Assembly: GCA_903847585.1 (NCBI GenBank)
Contig: CAINEC010000162.1
Coordinates: 62,001 to 126,000 of the forward strand
From: an uncultured Bacteroidota bacterium
GTDB lineage: Bacteria; Bacteroidota; Bacteroidia; AKYH767-A; OLB10
Direction: 5' to 3'
DNA length: 64,000 nt
The notes under the pieces were generated by a model. That model was given only the letters and a program-made list of their open reading frames with translations. It was not told where the DNA came from and did not search any database. This document shows positions 18,272 through 26,461 of the stretch, one piece after another. Both the position numbers and the translations under genes were made by a program. How positions within the stretch are numbered: position 1 is the stretch's first letter; every line of letters starts with the position of its first letter.

Positions 18272-18588
18272 GGTGTTTTTTAATTTCGGTTTTTTAACGG
18301 ACAGTTTTTAAAAAGGTTTTGGTTTTATTTGGCCTAAACGATTTATTTCAAAAATCATTTTAATTTTTCAAATTTCAACAACCACTTAACCATTTTTTAT
18401 CACCAATTTTTATAGCCGTTTTTGTTAATAATTACTCTTGATTTTGCTCAAAAATATGCTTCCATTTAATTAACTTCGTGGCTTATCGTTGGGGATTTAT
18501 CAACATTCTTATTAATAGCTATAAACAGCTGTTTTTCAACGGTATTTCGTTACTAACAAAAACAATTAAAAACAACTTATAAAAACCA
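18272..18588. other. clpC-gyrA divergent regulatory gap (317 bp)
   Basis: AT-rich and without a plausible gene. It holds the gyrA promoter candidate (18443-18478), a minus-strand TATTTTTG box at 18449-18456 that could serve clpC from about 180 bases upstream, a perfect 12-bp palindrome AAACAGCTGTTT at 18523-18534 in the gyrA leader, and a DnaA-box-like TTATCAACA at 18497-18505 (one mismatch). The clpC and gyrA promoter candidates overlap. Confidence 0.6.
18443..18478 (+). promoter_or_regulatory. Candidate gyrA promoter
   Basis: TTTG at 18443-18446 and TAACTTCG at 18471-18478 with a 24-base spacer; the -7 box has C for T at its seventh position. It predicts a gyrA leader of about 105 bases, far longer than for most genes here. 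Confidence 0.42.
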
Positions 18589-21198
18589 ATGGCTGAAGGC
18601 GAAAAGATTATTCGAATTAATATCGAAGATGAAATGAAGACGGCATACATCGACTACTCGATGTCTGTTATTGTGTCACGTGCATTACCTGATGTAAGAG
18701 ATGGATTAAAACCTGTACATCGTCGTGTGTTATTCGGAATGCAGGAACTAGGAGTGATGTCCAACCGCCCTTATAAAAAGTCGGCGAGAATTGTAGGAGA
18801 GGTACTAGGAAAGTACCATCCACATGGTGACAGTTCTGTTTATGATACGATGGTTCGTATGGCCCAGGAATGGTCTTTACGTTATACTTTAGTAGATGGA
18901 CAAGGAAACTTTGGATCTGTAGATGGAGATAGTCCTGCAGCTATGCGTTATACTGAGGCAAGATTAAAGAAGATTGCTGAGGAGATGTTGAATGATATTG
19001 ACAAGGATACAGTTGATTTTCGTTTGAACTTCGATGATACCTTGGAAGAGCCAACCGTTTTACCTGCTAAAATTCCTAATCTTTTAGTAAATGGTGCGGC
19101 TGGTATTGCAGTAGGTATGGCTACAAATATGGCTCCGCATAACTTAACGGAAGTTTTACATGCCATTATCGCTTATATCGACAATAAAGATATTACGATT
19201 GAGGAGTTGATGAAGTTTGTAAAGGCTCCTGATTTCCCTACTGGTGGAATTATTTACGGATATACGGGTGTGAAGGATGCATTAGAGACGGGTAGAGGAC
19301 GTATCGTTATTCGCGCAAAAGCTATTATTGAGAATTTAGATAATGGTCGTGAGCGTATTATTGTAACAGAAATCCCTTATCAGGTTAATAAGGCGGAAAT
19401 GATTAAGAAAACCGCTGATTTGATTAACGAGAAGAAGATTGAAGGAATCTCCGATATTCGTGATGAGTCCGATCGTGATGGTATGCGCGTCGTTTATGAA
19501 ATTAAGCGCGATGCAATGGCCAATGTGGTTTTAAACAACCTTTATAAGTACACCGATTTACAAAATTCTTTTAGCGTAAATAATATTGCCTTAGTTGGTG
19601 GCCGTCCAATGATGTTAAATCTTAGAGATTTAATTCATCATTATGTGGAGCATCGTCATGAGGTTTTAATCCGCAAGACGCGCTACGAATTAGCGGAAGC
19701 TGAAAAGAGAGCACATATCTTAGAAGGTTTATTAATTGCCTTAGACCACTTAGATGAGGTAATCGCTTTAATTCGTAAGTCGCAAACTCCAGATGAAGCA
19801 AAATCTGGCTTAATGACTAATTTCCAATTGAGCGAGATTCAATCGAAGGCTATCCTTGAAATGCGTTTACAGCGTTTAACAGGATTAGAGCGCGACAAAA
19901 TCCGTGATGAGTACGCTGAAATCATGAAGATGATTGAGAATTTCAAGGCAATTCTTGCTGATGAAGGCTTGAGAATGACCATCTTAAAAGGCGAAATGAA
20001 TGAAATGCTGGAGAAGTATGGTGATGAAAGAAGAACAGAAATCGTTTATATGGCAGATGATATCTCTATGGAAGATATGATTGCTGATGAAGCGGTGGTT
20101 GTAACGATTTCACATCTTGGATATATCAAGAGAACTCCACTAAATGAGTACCGCACGCAAAGCAGAGGTGGAAAAGGAGCGATGGGAACGGCGACACGTG
20201 ATGAAGACTTTGTTGAACACTTGTTTGTGGCGACCAACCATAACTACTTATTGTTATTTACTGAAAAAGGTAAGTGCTTCTGGCTACGAATATTTGAAAT
20301 TCCGGAAGGAACCAAAACATCGAAAGGCCGTGCTCTTCAAAACCTAATCAATATTTCAGCAGATGATAAGGTGAGAGCGTTCGTAAACGTAAACAACTTA
20401 GACCAGGAAGACTACCTGAATAACAACTATATCATCCTTTGTACAAAAGAAGGTACGATCAAAAAGACGCAATTAGAAGCTTATTCTCGTCCGCGTCAGA
20501 ATGGTATTAATGCAATCACGATTAATGAAGGAGATGAGTTATTAGAAGCAAGATTGACTAACGGAACCAACGAAATTTTATTAGCAGTGAAGTCGGGTAG
20601 AGCAATTCGCTTTAACGAAAGCACTGTTCGTCCAATGGGCCGTAATGCTGCCGGAGTTCGTGGGGTATCGTTTGATGAGGCAAATGATGAGGTAATCGGA
20701 ATGGTTTGTATATCCGACCAAAATAAAGAGACCATTTTAGTCGTTTCAGAAAAAGGCTACGGAAAGCGATCAGATATCGAAGATTATCGCGTTACTAACC
20801 GTGGTGGAAAAGGTGTTAAAACGCTTCAAGTGACTGAAAAAACGGGAAATCTGGTAGGCATTAAATCGGTAGTTGATGGCGATGAGTTAATGATTATCAC
20901 CAAAAATGGTATCACCATCCGTATGTCGGTAAACGATTTAAGGGTAATGGGTCGTGCGACTCAAGGTGTTAAAGTAATCAAGTTGGGCGATGATGACGAT
21001 ATCGCTTCAGTTGCTAAAATTGAAGAAAGCGTTTTAGCGGCGGAAGGGCAAACTGAAAATGGAGAAGACATAATCGCGGTTGTTACAGAAGATGGAACAA
21101 CTTCGGAAACTGCTCCAAATGAGGAGTCAGCACCTGAATCGAGTGATAATCCAACAGAAAACAACGATAATAATCCAGAAGAAAATACTGAAATCTAA
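18589..21198 (+). CDS. gyrA: DNA gyrase subunit A
   Basis: An 869-residue type IIA topoisomerase subunit that cuts and rejoins DNA to add negative supercoils with GyrB. The active Tyr is Tyr121 in [10 protein letters not shown]. The quinolone-determining region reads [10 protein letters not shown] with Ser82 and Asp86 at the E. coli Ser83/Asp87 positions, the susceptible-type residues. The C-terminal beta-pinwheel has a GyrA box of the form QSRGGKG near 520 (E. coli QRRGGKG), the mark of gyrase rather than ParC. The last 50 residues are acidic and low-complexity (rich in Glu, Asn, Ser), which in gyrases tunes supercoiling. The TPR gene follows after 30 bases. Confidence 0.97.
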   Translation: MAEGEKIIRINIEDEMKTAYIDYSMSVIVSRALPDVRDGLKPVHRRVLFGMQELGVMSNRPYKKSARIVGEVLGKYHPHGDSSVYDTMVRMAQEWSLRYTLVDGQGNFGSVDGDSPAAMRYTEARLKKIAEEMLNDIDKDTVDFRLNFDDTLEEPTVLPAKIPNLLVNGAAGIAVGMATNMAPHNLTEVLHAIIAYIDNKDITIEELMKFVKAPDFPTGGIIYGYTGVKDALETGRGRIVIRAKAIIENLDNGRERIIVTEIPYQVNKAEMIKKTADLINEKKIEGISDIRDESDRDGMRVVYEIKRDAMANVVLNNLYKYTDLQNSFSVNNIALVGGRPMMLNLRDLIHHYVEHRHEVLIRKTRYELAEAEKRAHILEGLLIALDHLDEVIALIRKSQTPDEAKSGLMTNFQLSEIQSKAILEMRLQRLTGLERDKIRDEYAEIMKMIENFKAILADEGLRMTILKGEMNEMLEKYGDERRTEIVYMADDISMEDMIADEAVVVTISHLGYIKRTPLNEYRTQSRGGKGAMGTATRDEDFVEHLFVATNHNYLLLFTEKGKCFWLRIFEIPEGTKTSKGRALQNLINISADDKVRAFVNVNNLDQEDYLNNNYIILCTKEGTIKKTQLEAYSRPRQNGINAITINEGDELLEARLTNGTNEILLAVKSGRAIRFNESTVRPMGRNAAGVRGVSFDEANDEVIGMVCISDQNKETILVVSEKGYGKRSDIEDYRVTNRGGKGVKTLQVTEKTGNLVGIKSVVDGDELMIITKNGITIRMSVNDLRVMGRATQGVKVIKLGDDDDIASVAKIEESVLAAEGQTENGEDIIAVVTEDGTTSETAPNEESAPESSDNPTENNDNNPEENTEI

Positions 21199-21228
21199 AC
21201 TTTAGCTAAAATTCATAAAACAATCTAA

Positions 21229-22380
21229 ATGAAAAAGTTATCTAAAATATTTGCATTACTAATTTTTGTCGGATTCAACTCATTTGCTCAAAAAGCGGAG
21301 TTGCAATCTGCAATGAACTACGTTAAATGGAACGATTTAGAAAAAGCAAAAACTTCCATTGACAATTGTACAGCCAACGAATCGACCATGGGTATGGCGA
21401 AGACTTGGTACTGGAGCGGTTTTATATACCAAGCAATTGCTGACAGCAAAGATGAGAAGTTAGCAGCGTTAAAACCAGGAGCATTGGAGCAGGCATTAAA
21501 ATCCTACAAAAAAGCATTGGAACTAGACGTCAAATCAAATGATTACACGCAAGAGATCACTGATAAAATGCGAAATATAGCCTATAACTATATGGAGCAA
21601 GGTATCACTAACTTCCAGGAAAAGAAGTACGAAGATGCTTTGAAGAACTTCGAGATCGGTATAGCGGTTAAGAAAGATTTCTTTAATCAGACGGATACAA
21701 ACGGTATAAACAACTGCGCTTTGTCAGCTTATAAGTCGGGCCAGTACGCTAAAGCAGCGTTATATTACAATCAAGTAATCAGTTTAAATGCTGGCGATGC
21801 AAGAACTTTTATGGCATTATCGAGCACGTATTTAAATCAAAATGATACAACATCAGCATTAAAAGCATTAGGCCAAGGAATTTCGAAATACCCTCAGGAT
21901 AAGGACCTTGCGAGTCGTCAATTCAACTTATACTTGATAAGCGGGAAAGCAAGTGAGGCGTATGTAGAGGCTGAAAAATCAATTCAATTAGACCCAACAA
22001 ACGCTAATTTATACCTTAATAAAGGAATCTTAGCTGAACAATTGAATAAACCAGAAGACGCAGAAGCATCTTACAAGAAAGCTATTGAGTTAAATCCTGG
22101 ATTATTTGATGCTCAATACAATATGGGAACTTTCTATTACAATCAAGGGGTAGAAATGAACCGTAAGGCCAATGACATTAAAGACAATAAGAAGTACGAA
22201 GCAGCTAAGAAACAAGCTGACGAGAAGTTCAAAGTAGCATTGCCATATTTAGAGAAAGCATTTGAGCTTAACAGAAAAGATACTGGCGTTTTACAATCAC
22301 TGAAAGTGTTGTATTCTAGAGCAGGGAATCAGGAGAAAGTGAACATGATTAACAAGGCGATCGAAGAAGCCAAGAAATAA
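21229..22380 (+). CDS. Periplasmic tetratricopeptide-repeat protein
   Basis: A 383-residue protein with a signal peptide ending at about residue 20 (FVGFNSFAQ) and no lipobox. The rest is TPR-type helical pairs; clear ones are near 85-105 (ALKSYKKALELD), 130-150 (YEDALKNFEIG), 170-190 (YAKAALYYNQVISLNAGD), 245-300 (ANLYLNKGILAEQL, EDAEASYKKAIELNPG) and the end. It is a likely periplasmic scaffold; no enzymatic motif is seen and the partner is unknown. It follows gyrA closely, perhaps by read-through, and ends at its own terminator. Confidence 0.82.
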   Translation: MKKLSKIFALLIFVGFNSFAQKAELQSAMNYVKWNDLEKAKTSIDNCTANESTMGMAKTWYWSGFIYQAIADSKDEKLAALKPGALEQALKSYKKALELDVKSNDYTQEITDKMRNIAYNYMEQGITNFQEKKYEDALKNFEIGIAVKKDFFNQTDTNGINNCALSAYKSGQYAKAALYYNQVISLNAGDARTFMALSSTYLNQNDTTSALKALGQGISKYPQDKDLASRQFNLYLISGKASEAYVEAEKSIQLDPTNANLYLNKGILAEQLNKPEDAEASYKKAIELNPGLFDAQYNMGTFYYNQGVEMNRKANDIKDNKKYEAAKKQADEKFKVALPYLEKAFELNRKDTGVLQSLKVLYSRAGNQEKVNMINKAIEEAKK

Positions 22381-22394
22381 AGCAATTACTTCAT

Positions 22395-22418
22395 AAGAGG
22401 GCCTAAACCCCTCTTTTT
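22395..22418 (+). terminator. Intrinsic terminator after the TPR gene
   Basis: AAGAGGG pairs with CCCTCTT around a short loop, followed by a run of five T. The minus strand lacks a comparable U-run. Confidence 0.85.
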
Positions 22419-22458
22419 GAAGCAATTGCTATTTAACATAATATTAATTATATAACAA

Positions 22459-22875
22459 CTATAGGTCGTTATAAAGGCCGGTATTGCGGAATCCTTTGGG
22501 CTTACGGCGGGCCGTTTCAAAGTCAACGCTACCCGGTGAAATCATCACAAACTTCGACTTATCCTTGGTAGTATATTCGTAATCGTAAATGCAATAAGTA
22601 ATTGAATCACGGTTCATTTTTTTGTGCGTGAAGTATTGAAAATTGAAATCCATTTCAATAAGCAAACCTTTATGAATCTGCTTATCGCCCATTTTAAATA
22701 AGGAATCCAGAATCCTTCGGTTCTTGCGCAAGACATTATTTACGTTCCTGACGTAATTGTTGACATTGCCATTTACACGGTTGTTGTAAACATTTCTGCA
22801 GGAATCGCCACAGAACTTCTTGTCATAACGGCCCCTTAATGGCTCCGAACATTCTAAACAGTAATTTGTAATCAT
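22459..22875 (-). CDS. Zinc-ribbon hypothetical protein
   Basis: A 138-residue protein that I cannot assign. The N-terminus is a compact zinc-ribbon: Cys6 and Cys9 (CLEC) and Cys22 and Cys26 (CGDSC), like the zinc hooks of HNH-like and ribosome-associated small proteins. A basic, Asn-rich helix follows (VNGNVNNYVRNVNNVLRKNRR), then a C-terminal part with FNFQYFTHKK, YCIYDYEYTTKDKSKFVMI. No enzyme motif, signal peptide or membrane segment is visible. It could bind nucleic acid, by inference from the ribbon and basic region. It is monocistronic; TAATTTTG at 22963-22970 (minus strand) may be its promoter box. Confidence 0.72.
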   Translation of the reverse strand: MITNYCLECSEPLRGRYDKKFCGDSCRNVYNNRVNGNVNNYVRNVNNVLRKNRRILDSLFKMGDKQIHKGLLIEMDFNFQYFTHKKMNRDSITYCIYDYEYTTKDKSKFVMISPGSVDFETARRKPKGFRNTGLYNDL

Positions 22876-23144
22876 AGTTATTAGGTTTAAAATTAAAGTG
22901 CTTTACCTATTTAGCATCGATTCTGAAGTATTACAAAAACATCCAAAATCAAATGTTGAAATCAAAATTATTAGCGACTTTAAAAATTTCAAGTCCCTGA
23001 TTAATTTTACTATTAACAGGCTTTTGTTAAATATCCTAAACCCACCATAATCCCTTTTTTCATTCGTAAATCAAGGCCCAAAATACCAATTTTAAGCTCA
23101 AAAAACCACATTAAACGTTTGTAAACGACTATAAGTACTTAATA

Positions 23145-23158
23145 ACCGAATAATCGGT
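23145..23158. promoter_or_regulatory. Inverted repeat upstream of ssb promoter box
   Basis: ACCGA and TCGGT arms around ATAA, 11 bases before the -7 box at 23170. The place fits an operator for ssb, but no regulator is known. Confidence 0.35.
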
Positions 23159-23169
23159 CAAGGCCATAT

Positions 23170-23177
23170 TTACTTTG
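23170..23177 (+). promoter_or_regulatory. -7-like promoter box (TTACTTTG) of ssb
   Basis: One mismatch from TAnnTTTG, about 53 bases before the ssb ATG. The same octamer precedes the second POT transporter gene (42012-42019). Confidence 0.45.
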
Positions 23178-23193
23178 CGGTGTTCATTAATCA

Positions 23194-23209
23194 GGGTTTC
23201 CGGAGACCC
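23194..23209 (+). promoter_or_regulatory. Near-palindromic hairpin in the ssb leader
   Basis: GGGTTTCCGGAGACCC folds end to end on itself with one G-T pair (no unpaired loop needed as double-stranded DNA). It lies in the predicted 5' leader, 21 bases before the ATG, so it could act on DNA as an operator or on RNA as a translational control. Confidence 0.4.
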
Positions 23210-23230
23210 CGATAAACAAATTAAAATAAC

Positions 23231-23584
23231 ATGAAAAACCTAAAAAACAGAGTCAATTTAATTGGCAACCTGGGCACCGACCCAGAAATCAAAACGCTGG
23301 ATGGCGGACAAAAGCTGGCTAAAATAGCCATTGCTACTAACGAAAGTTACAAAAACACCAAGGGTGAAAAAGTAACTGAAACCCAATGGCATAACCTGGT
23401 TGCCTGGGGAAAGACAGCGGAGTATTTCGAGAAATATGCAAAAACTGGAAGTAAGGCTGTGATTGAAGGGAAATTGGTTAACCGAAACTACACCGACAAA
23501 AATGGGATCAAACGTTACATCACGGAAATTGTGGTTGATGAAGTGATGTTGTTTGGTTCAAGTGTGCGAAATGAGGTTGATTGA
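23231..23584 (+). CDS. ssb: Single-stranded DNA-binding protein, short form
   Basis: A 117-residue OB-fold protein with the SSB core: NRVNLIGNLGTDPEIKTL at the start, WHNLVAWGKTAEYFEKYAKTGSKAVIEGKL in the middle (landmarks at about 55-80) and YTDKNGIKRYITEIVVDEVMLFG at the end. It binds and protects single-stranded DNA in replication and repair. It ends SSVRNEVD just after the OB fold and lacks the disordered linker and acidic DDxPF tip that bacterial SSBs use to recruit partners. It may be a second SSB paralogue, with the main one elsewhere. Confidence 0.9.
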   Translation: MKNLKNRVNLIGNLGTDPEIKTLDGGQKLAKIAIATNESYKNTKGEKVTETQWHNLVAWGKTAEYFEKYAKTGSKAVIEGKLVNRNYTDKNGIKRYITEIVVDEVMLFGSSVRNEVD

Positions 23585-23662
23585 TTGATTTTGGCGAGGC
23601 TTTTTGATTGTCGGGCTCTTTCATTTTTTTAAAAATATAGGCCTTGATTTTTATCAAAAAGC

Positions 23663-23703
23663 AAAAAAGTCGGTGTTTAACATTCGTTAGGCACCGCTTT
23701 TTT
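23663..23703. terminator. Bidirectional terminator between ssb and lpxB
   Basis: AAAAAAG and CGGTG on the left pair with CACCG and CTTTTTT on the right, with partly paired bases between. It lies between convergent genes. Confidence 0.8.
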
Positions 23704-23706
23704 ATT

Positions 23707-24813
23707 TTATGAAATAAACTCGACAATTTTGTCAGCCGCTCTTTGTGAAGCCCCAGCGCCACCAAGCTTTTCTTTTAATAATTGGTAGTCGACTAAAACA
23801 CGTGATCGCACATCATCTGTTAAAATTTCGTTCAACTCCGCTACAATATTGGGTGTGTTTAGTTCCGACTGAATAAGTTCCTTAACCACCATTTTATCCA
23901 TGATTAAATTAACCAAGGATATGTACTTTACCTTAATTATCCGCTTGGCAATTTCGTAGGATATTTTACTTCCTTTATAACAAACCACTTCGGGTACATT
24001 AAATAAGGCCGTTTCTAAAGTAGCCGTTCCGCTGGTGACTAATGCTGCATGGGCATTTTGCAACAAGGAATAGGTTTTACCCTGAACCAGTTTTACCGGA
24101 TACTTTTCTGTAAATGGTTGATAGAAATCCAATTCTTGTCCTGGAGCAACCGCAACCACAAACTGATAATCGAGAAAGTCGTTTGATACCGATAGCATAA
24201 TCGGCAACATCGAATTTATTTCCTGCTTACGACTTCCTGGCAACAAAGCAATAATTGGTTTTTCTGAAAGTCCGTTTTTTGCTTTCCAATAACCATCCGA
24301 ATTATCTAAGGAATGAATCGCATCTAAAAGCGGATGACCTACAAAATCAACCTTACAATCGAACCGCTCATAAAACTCCTTTTCGAAAGGTAAAATCACC
24401 AGCATTTTATCAATATCTCTTTTGATCTGATGAACCCGGGATTGTTTCCAGGCCCAGATTTGAGGAGAGATATAATAAACCGTCTTTATATTATGTTCTT
24501 TGACAAATGAAGCTATCCGAAGATTAAATCCAGGATAATCGATAAAGATTACCACATCCGGAGAAAACTGTAGAATATCGCTTTTGCAAAATTTAATATT
24601 TTTGGTAATGGTCGGAAGGTTTTTCACCACTTCAATAAATCCCATAAATGCCAAATCGCGATAATGCTTTACGACTTCAGCACCCTGAGCCTGCATCAAA
24701 TCGCCACCCCAACAACGAAAAATAGCTTGCGGATCTTTTTCTTTAATGGCCTTAATAAGATTTGCGCCATGTAAATCGCCCGAAGCTTCGCCAGCAATTA
24801 TGTAATACTTCAT
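23707..24813 (-). CDS. lpxB: Lipid-A-disaccharide synthase
   Basis: A 368-residue GT19 family glycosyltransferase that joins UDP-2,3-diacylglucosamine and lipid X to form the lipid A disaccharide at the inner membrane. GEASGDLHGA at 8-17 is the N-terminal signature, DYPGFNLRIA and YYISPQIWAWKQSR follow (landmarks near 105 and 125), and the sugar-nucleotide part has LLPGSRKQEI and SGTATLETAL. Length and motifs are intact. It is downstream of surE with 45 bases between them, and its 3' end meets ssb at a terminator. Confidence 0.95.
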   Translation of the reverse strand: MKYYIIAGEASGDLHGANLIKAIKEKDPQAIFRCWGGDLMQAQGAEVVKHYRDLAFMGFIEVVKNLPTITKNIKFCKSDILQFSPDVVIFIDYPGFNLRIASFVKEHNIKTVYYISPQIWAWKQSRVHQIKRDIDKMLVILPFEKEFYERFDCKVDFVGHPLLDAIHSLDNSDGYWKAKNGLSEKPIIALLPGSRKQEINSMLPIMLSVSNDFLDYQFVVAVAPGQELDFYQPFTEKYPVKLVQGKTYSLLQNAHAALVTSGTATLETALFNVPEVVCYKGSKISYEIAKRIIKVKYISLVNLIMDKMVVKELIQSELNTPNIVAELNEILTDDVRSRVLVDYQLLKEKLGGAGASQRAADKIVEFIS

Positions 24814-24858
24814 GATCGATTTACCATTACCATTTATAATTCAAAAGTATTTATTTAA

Positions 24859-25677
24859 TCAATGCCACTTAACAGAATTCAAATGCTGAATTGCATAGTG
24901 AGCGGTCAAATCAAATTGAACCGGCACCAACGAAACATATCCATTTTTCAGAGCCCATTCATCGGTGTCATCGCCTTTATCAAGATTTACAAAATCACCT
25001 TTCATCCAATAATACTTTCTTTTATGAGGATCCAGTCTTTCATCAAAAGTCTCTACATATTTAGCATTAGCCTGGCGACAAACTTTTATGCCTTTTACTT
25101 TTGACATTGGCAATTTAGGAATGTTCACATTTAACAGTGTTCCTTCTTGCAAACCGATTTTCAGAATTCGCTTGACAATAATTTTAGCATAATGCTTCGC
25201 GACTGTAAAATCAGCATCAATATTAAAATCACAAAGACTAAATCCTATAGATGGAATTCCTTCGATGGCGCCTTCAACGGCTGCCGACATTGTTCCTGAA
25301 TAAATCACATTAATCGAAGAATTGGATCCGTGATTAATTCCCGAAACCAAGATATCTGGTTTACGATGTAAAACTCTATTGACCGCCAACTTAACACAAT
25401 CAGCAGGAGTTCCCGAACATTGATAGGAATCTACCCCACTAAAAACACTAACCTTATCAAGACGCAAAGGTTTATTGATAGTAATTGCGTGTCCCATTCC
25501 TGACTGAGGACTATCGGGCGCTACAACAACTACCTCCCCTATCGTTTTCATAACTTCTACCAGATTACGTAAACCTGGAGCAGTGATTCCGTCGTCGTTG
25601 GTAATAAGGATAATAGGCTTACTGCTTTTTTTAGTAGCAGTTTTAGCAGGATTAACTTTCTTATTGGTGGTTTTCAT
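24859..25677 (-). CDS. surE: 5'/3'-nucleotidase SurE
   Basis: A 272-residue metal-dependent phosphatase acting on nucleoside monophosphates. The family opening ILITNDDGITAPGL has the metal-binding Asp28-Asp29, followed by VVAPDSPQSGMGHAIT, YQCSGTPADCVKLA and the SGINHGSN loop with its metal-binding Asn. The protein has about 20 extra N-terminal residues rich in Lys and Thr before the usual start; there is no Met closer to the domain, so the extension is real if this frame is right. It lies between pcm and lpxB, and the surE-pcm pair is common in bacteria. Confidence 0.94.
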   Translation of the reverse strand: MKTTNKKVNPAKTATKKSSKPIILITNDDGITAPGLRNLVEVMKTIGEVVVVAPDSPQSGMGHAITINKPLRLDKVSVFSGVDSYQCSGTPADCVKLAVNRVLHRKPDILVSGINHGSNSSINVIYSGTMSAAVEGAIEGIPSIGFSLCDFNIDADFTVAKHYAKIIVKRILKIGLQEGTLLNVNIPKLPMSKVKGIKVCRQANAKYVETFDERLDPHKRKYYWMKGDFVNLDKGDDTDEWALKNGYVSLVPVQFDLTAHYAIQHLNSVKWH

Positions 25678-25688
25678 GCCTTGCGATT

Positions 25689-26339
25689 TTATCTTGATTT
25701 TTCGGCTAACATTGGTACGAACTTGAACTTTGTTAACTCGATAATTTCTGTTTCTGTAGCTGATTTTTTTAATACTGTGGTCATGATTTGCTCACTTCCA
25801 CTTCCAACAGGAATAACCATTAGTCCTCCAACTTTTAACTGATCTACTAATGCTTGTGGAATCATAGGTGCGCCGCAGGTAACAAGAATTTTATCATAGG
25901 GAGCAAACGCAGGATGCCCTTTAAATCCATCACCAAAAAACGATTTAATTGTTTTATAACCAAGTCGCTCAAATTGCTTTTTAGCCTGATCATGTAATTC
26001 ACGAAAACGCTCCATCGTGAATAGTTTAACACCTATTTCAGCTAACACGCAGGACTGATACCCTGAACCGGTTCCGATTTCAAGCACTTTTTCATTCTTC
26101 TGAGGATCGAGCAATTGCGTTTGAAATGCCACGGTATAAGGCTGTGAAATTGTTTGTCCGCAGGAAATAGGAAACGCTTTATCATCCTGATAGGCAAAAT
26201 CAAGGAAAGCATTATCCATAAAAAAATGTCGCGGAATTTTATCAATTGCCTCTAAAACGGCCTTGTTTTCAATACCTTTCTCCTTTAATTGCGTCACTAG
26301 CTTTCTACGCAGTCCCTGATGTTTAAACGAATCTACCAT
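25689..26339 (-). CDS. pcm: Protein-L-isoaspartate O-methyltransferase
   Basis: A 216-residue SAM-dependent methyltransferase that marks isoaspartyl residues in aged proteins for repair. QTISQPY (62-68) is the PCMT pre-motif and EIGTGSGYQ (87-95) is SAM motif I; VTCGAPMIPQALVDQLKVGG follows (landmark near 155). I use ATG 26339 rather than GTG 26345, because the ATG lies ten bases after a -7 box and gives the better N-terminus. The stop is 11 bases before surE, so the two are co-transcribed. Confidence 0.93.
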   Translation of the reverse strand: MVDSFKHQGLRRKLVTQLKEKGIENKAVLEAIDKIPRHFFMDNAFLDFAYQDDKAFPISCGQTISQPYTVAFQTQLLDPQKNEKVLEIGTGSGYQSCVLAEIGVKLFTMERFRELHDQAKKQFERLGYKTIKSFFGDGFKGHPAFAPYDKILVTCGAPMIPQALVDQLKVGGLMVIPVGSGSEQIMTTVLKKSATETEIIELTKFKFVPMLAEKSR

Positions 26340-26349
26340 ATTCACTCTA

Positions 26350-26357
26350 CAAAATTA
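26350..26357 (-). promoter_or_regulatory. -7 promoter box (TAATTTTG) of the pcm-surE-lpxB unit
   Basis: Perfect TAnnTTTG ten bases before the pcm ATG on the minus strand. The following bases TAGAG are the same as after the recF box, a 13-base match in all. Confidence 0.6.
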
Positions 26358-26438
26358 GAAGCTATCTGCTTTGTATTACTCTCGTAAAAAAATATCTTCC
26401 AATAGTTTTTAACAATGAAAATTGCCGAAAAAATATGG

Positions 26439-26446
26439 TAATTTTG
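26439..26446 (+). promoter_or_regulatory. -7 promoter box (TAATTTTG) of the oxidoreductase operon
   Basis: Perfect TAnnTTTG 15 bases before the ATG at 26462; no well-spaced -33 is seen (an ATTG is 14 bases upstream). Confidence 0.55.
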
Positions 26447-26461
26447 CAGAAAATTTGAGCG

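Larger units (their letters stand above)
22876..23230. other. Divergent gap upstream of ssb (355 bp)
   Basis: No convincing gene. It contains a minus-strand -7-like TAATTTTG at 22963-22970, a palindrome AAACGTTT at 23113-23120 with TAAACG repeated ten bases on, the inverted repeat ACCGA-ATAA-TCGGT at 23145-23158 just upstream of the ssb -7 box, and a near-palindromic hairpin in the ssb leader. Confidence 0.55.

Noticed and set aside
18497..18505. DnaA-box-like TTATCAACA near gyrA as sign of the replication origin
   Set aside because: A single site with a mismatch; no cluster of boxes and no dnaA or dnaN near. recF and gyrA here are separate genes, so there is no origin evidence.
22876..23230. 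Possible small RNA or tRNA in the 355-bp gap upstream of ssb
   Set aside because: No cloverleaf, no CCA end and no terminator for a separate transcript; only short inverted repeats.
23520..23765. 81-residue minus frame between ssb and lpxB
   Set aside because: It overlaps the end of ssb, the terminator hairpin and the end of lpxB; no conserved features.
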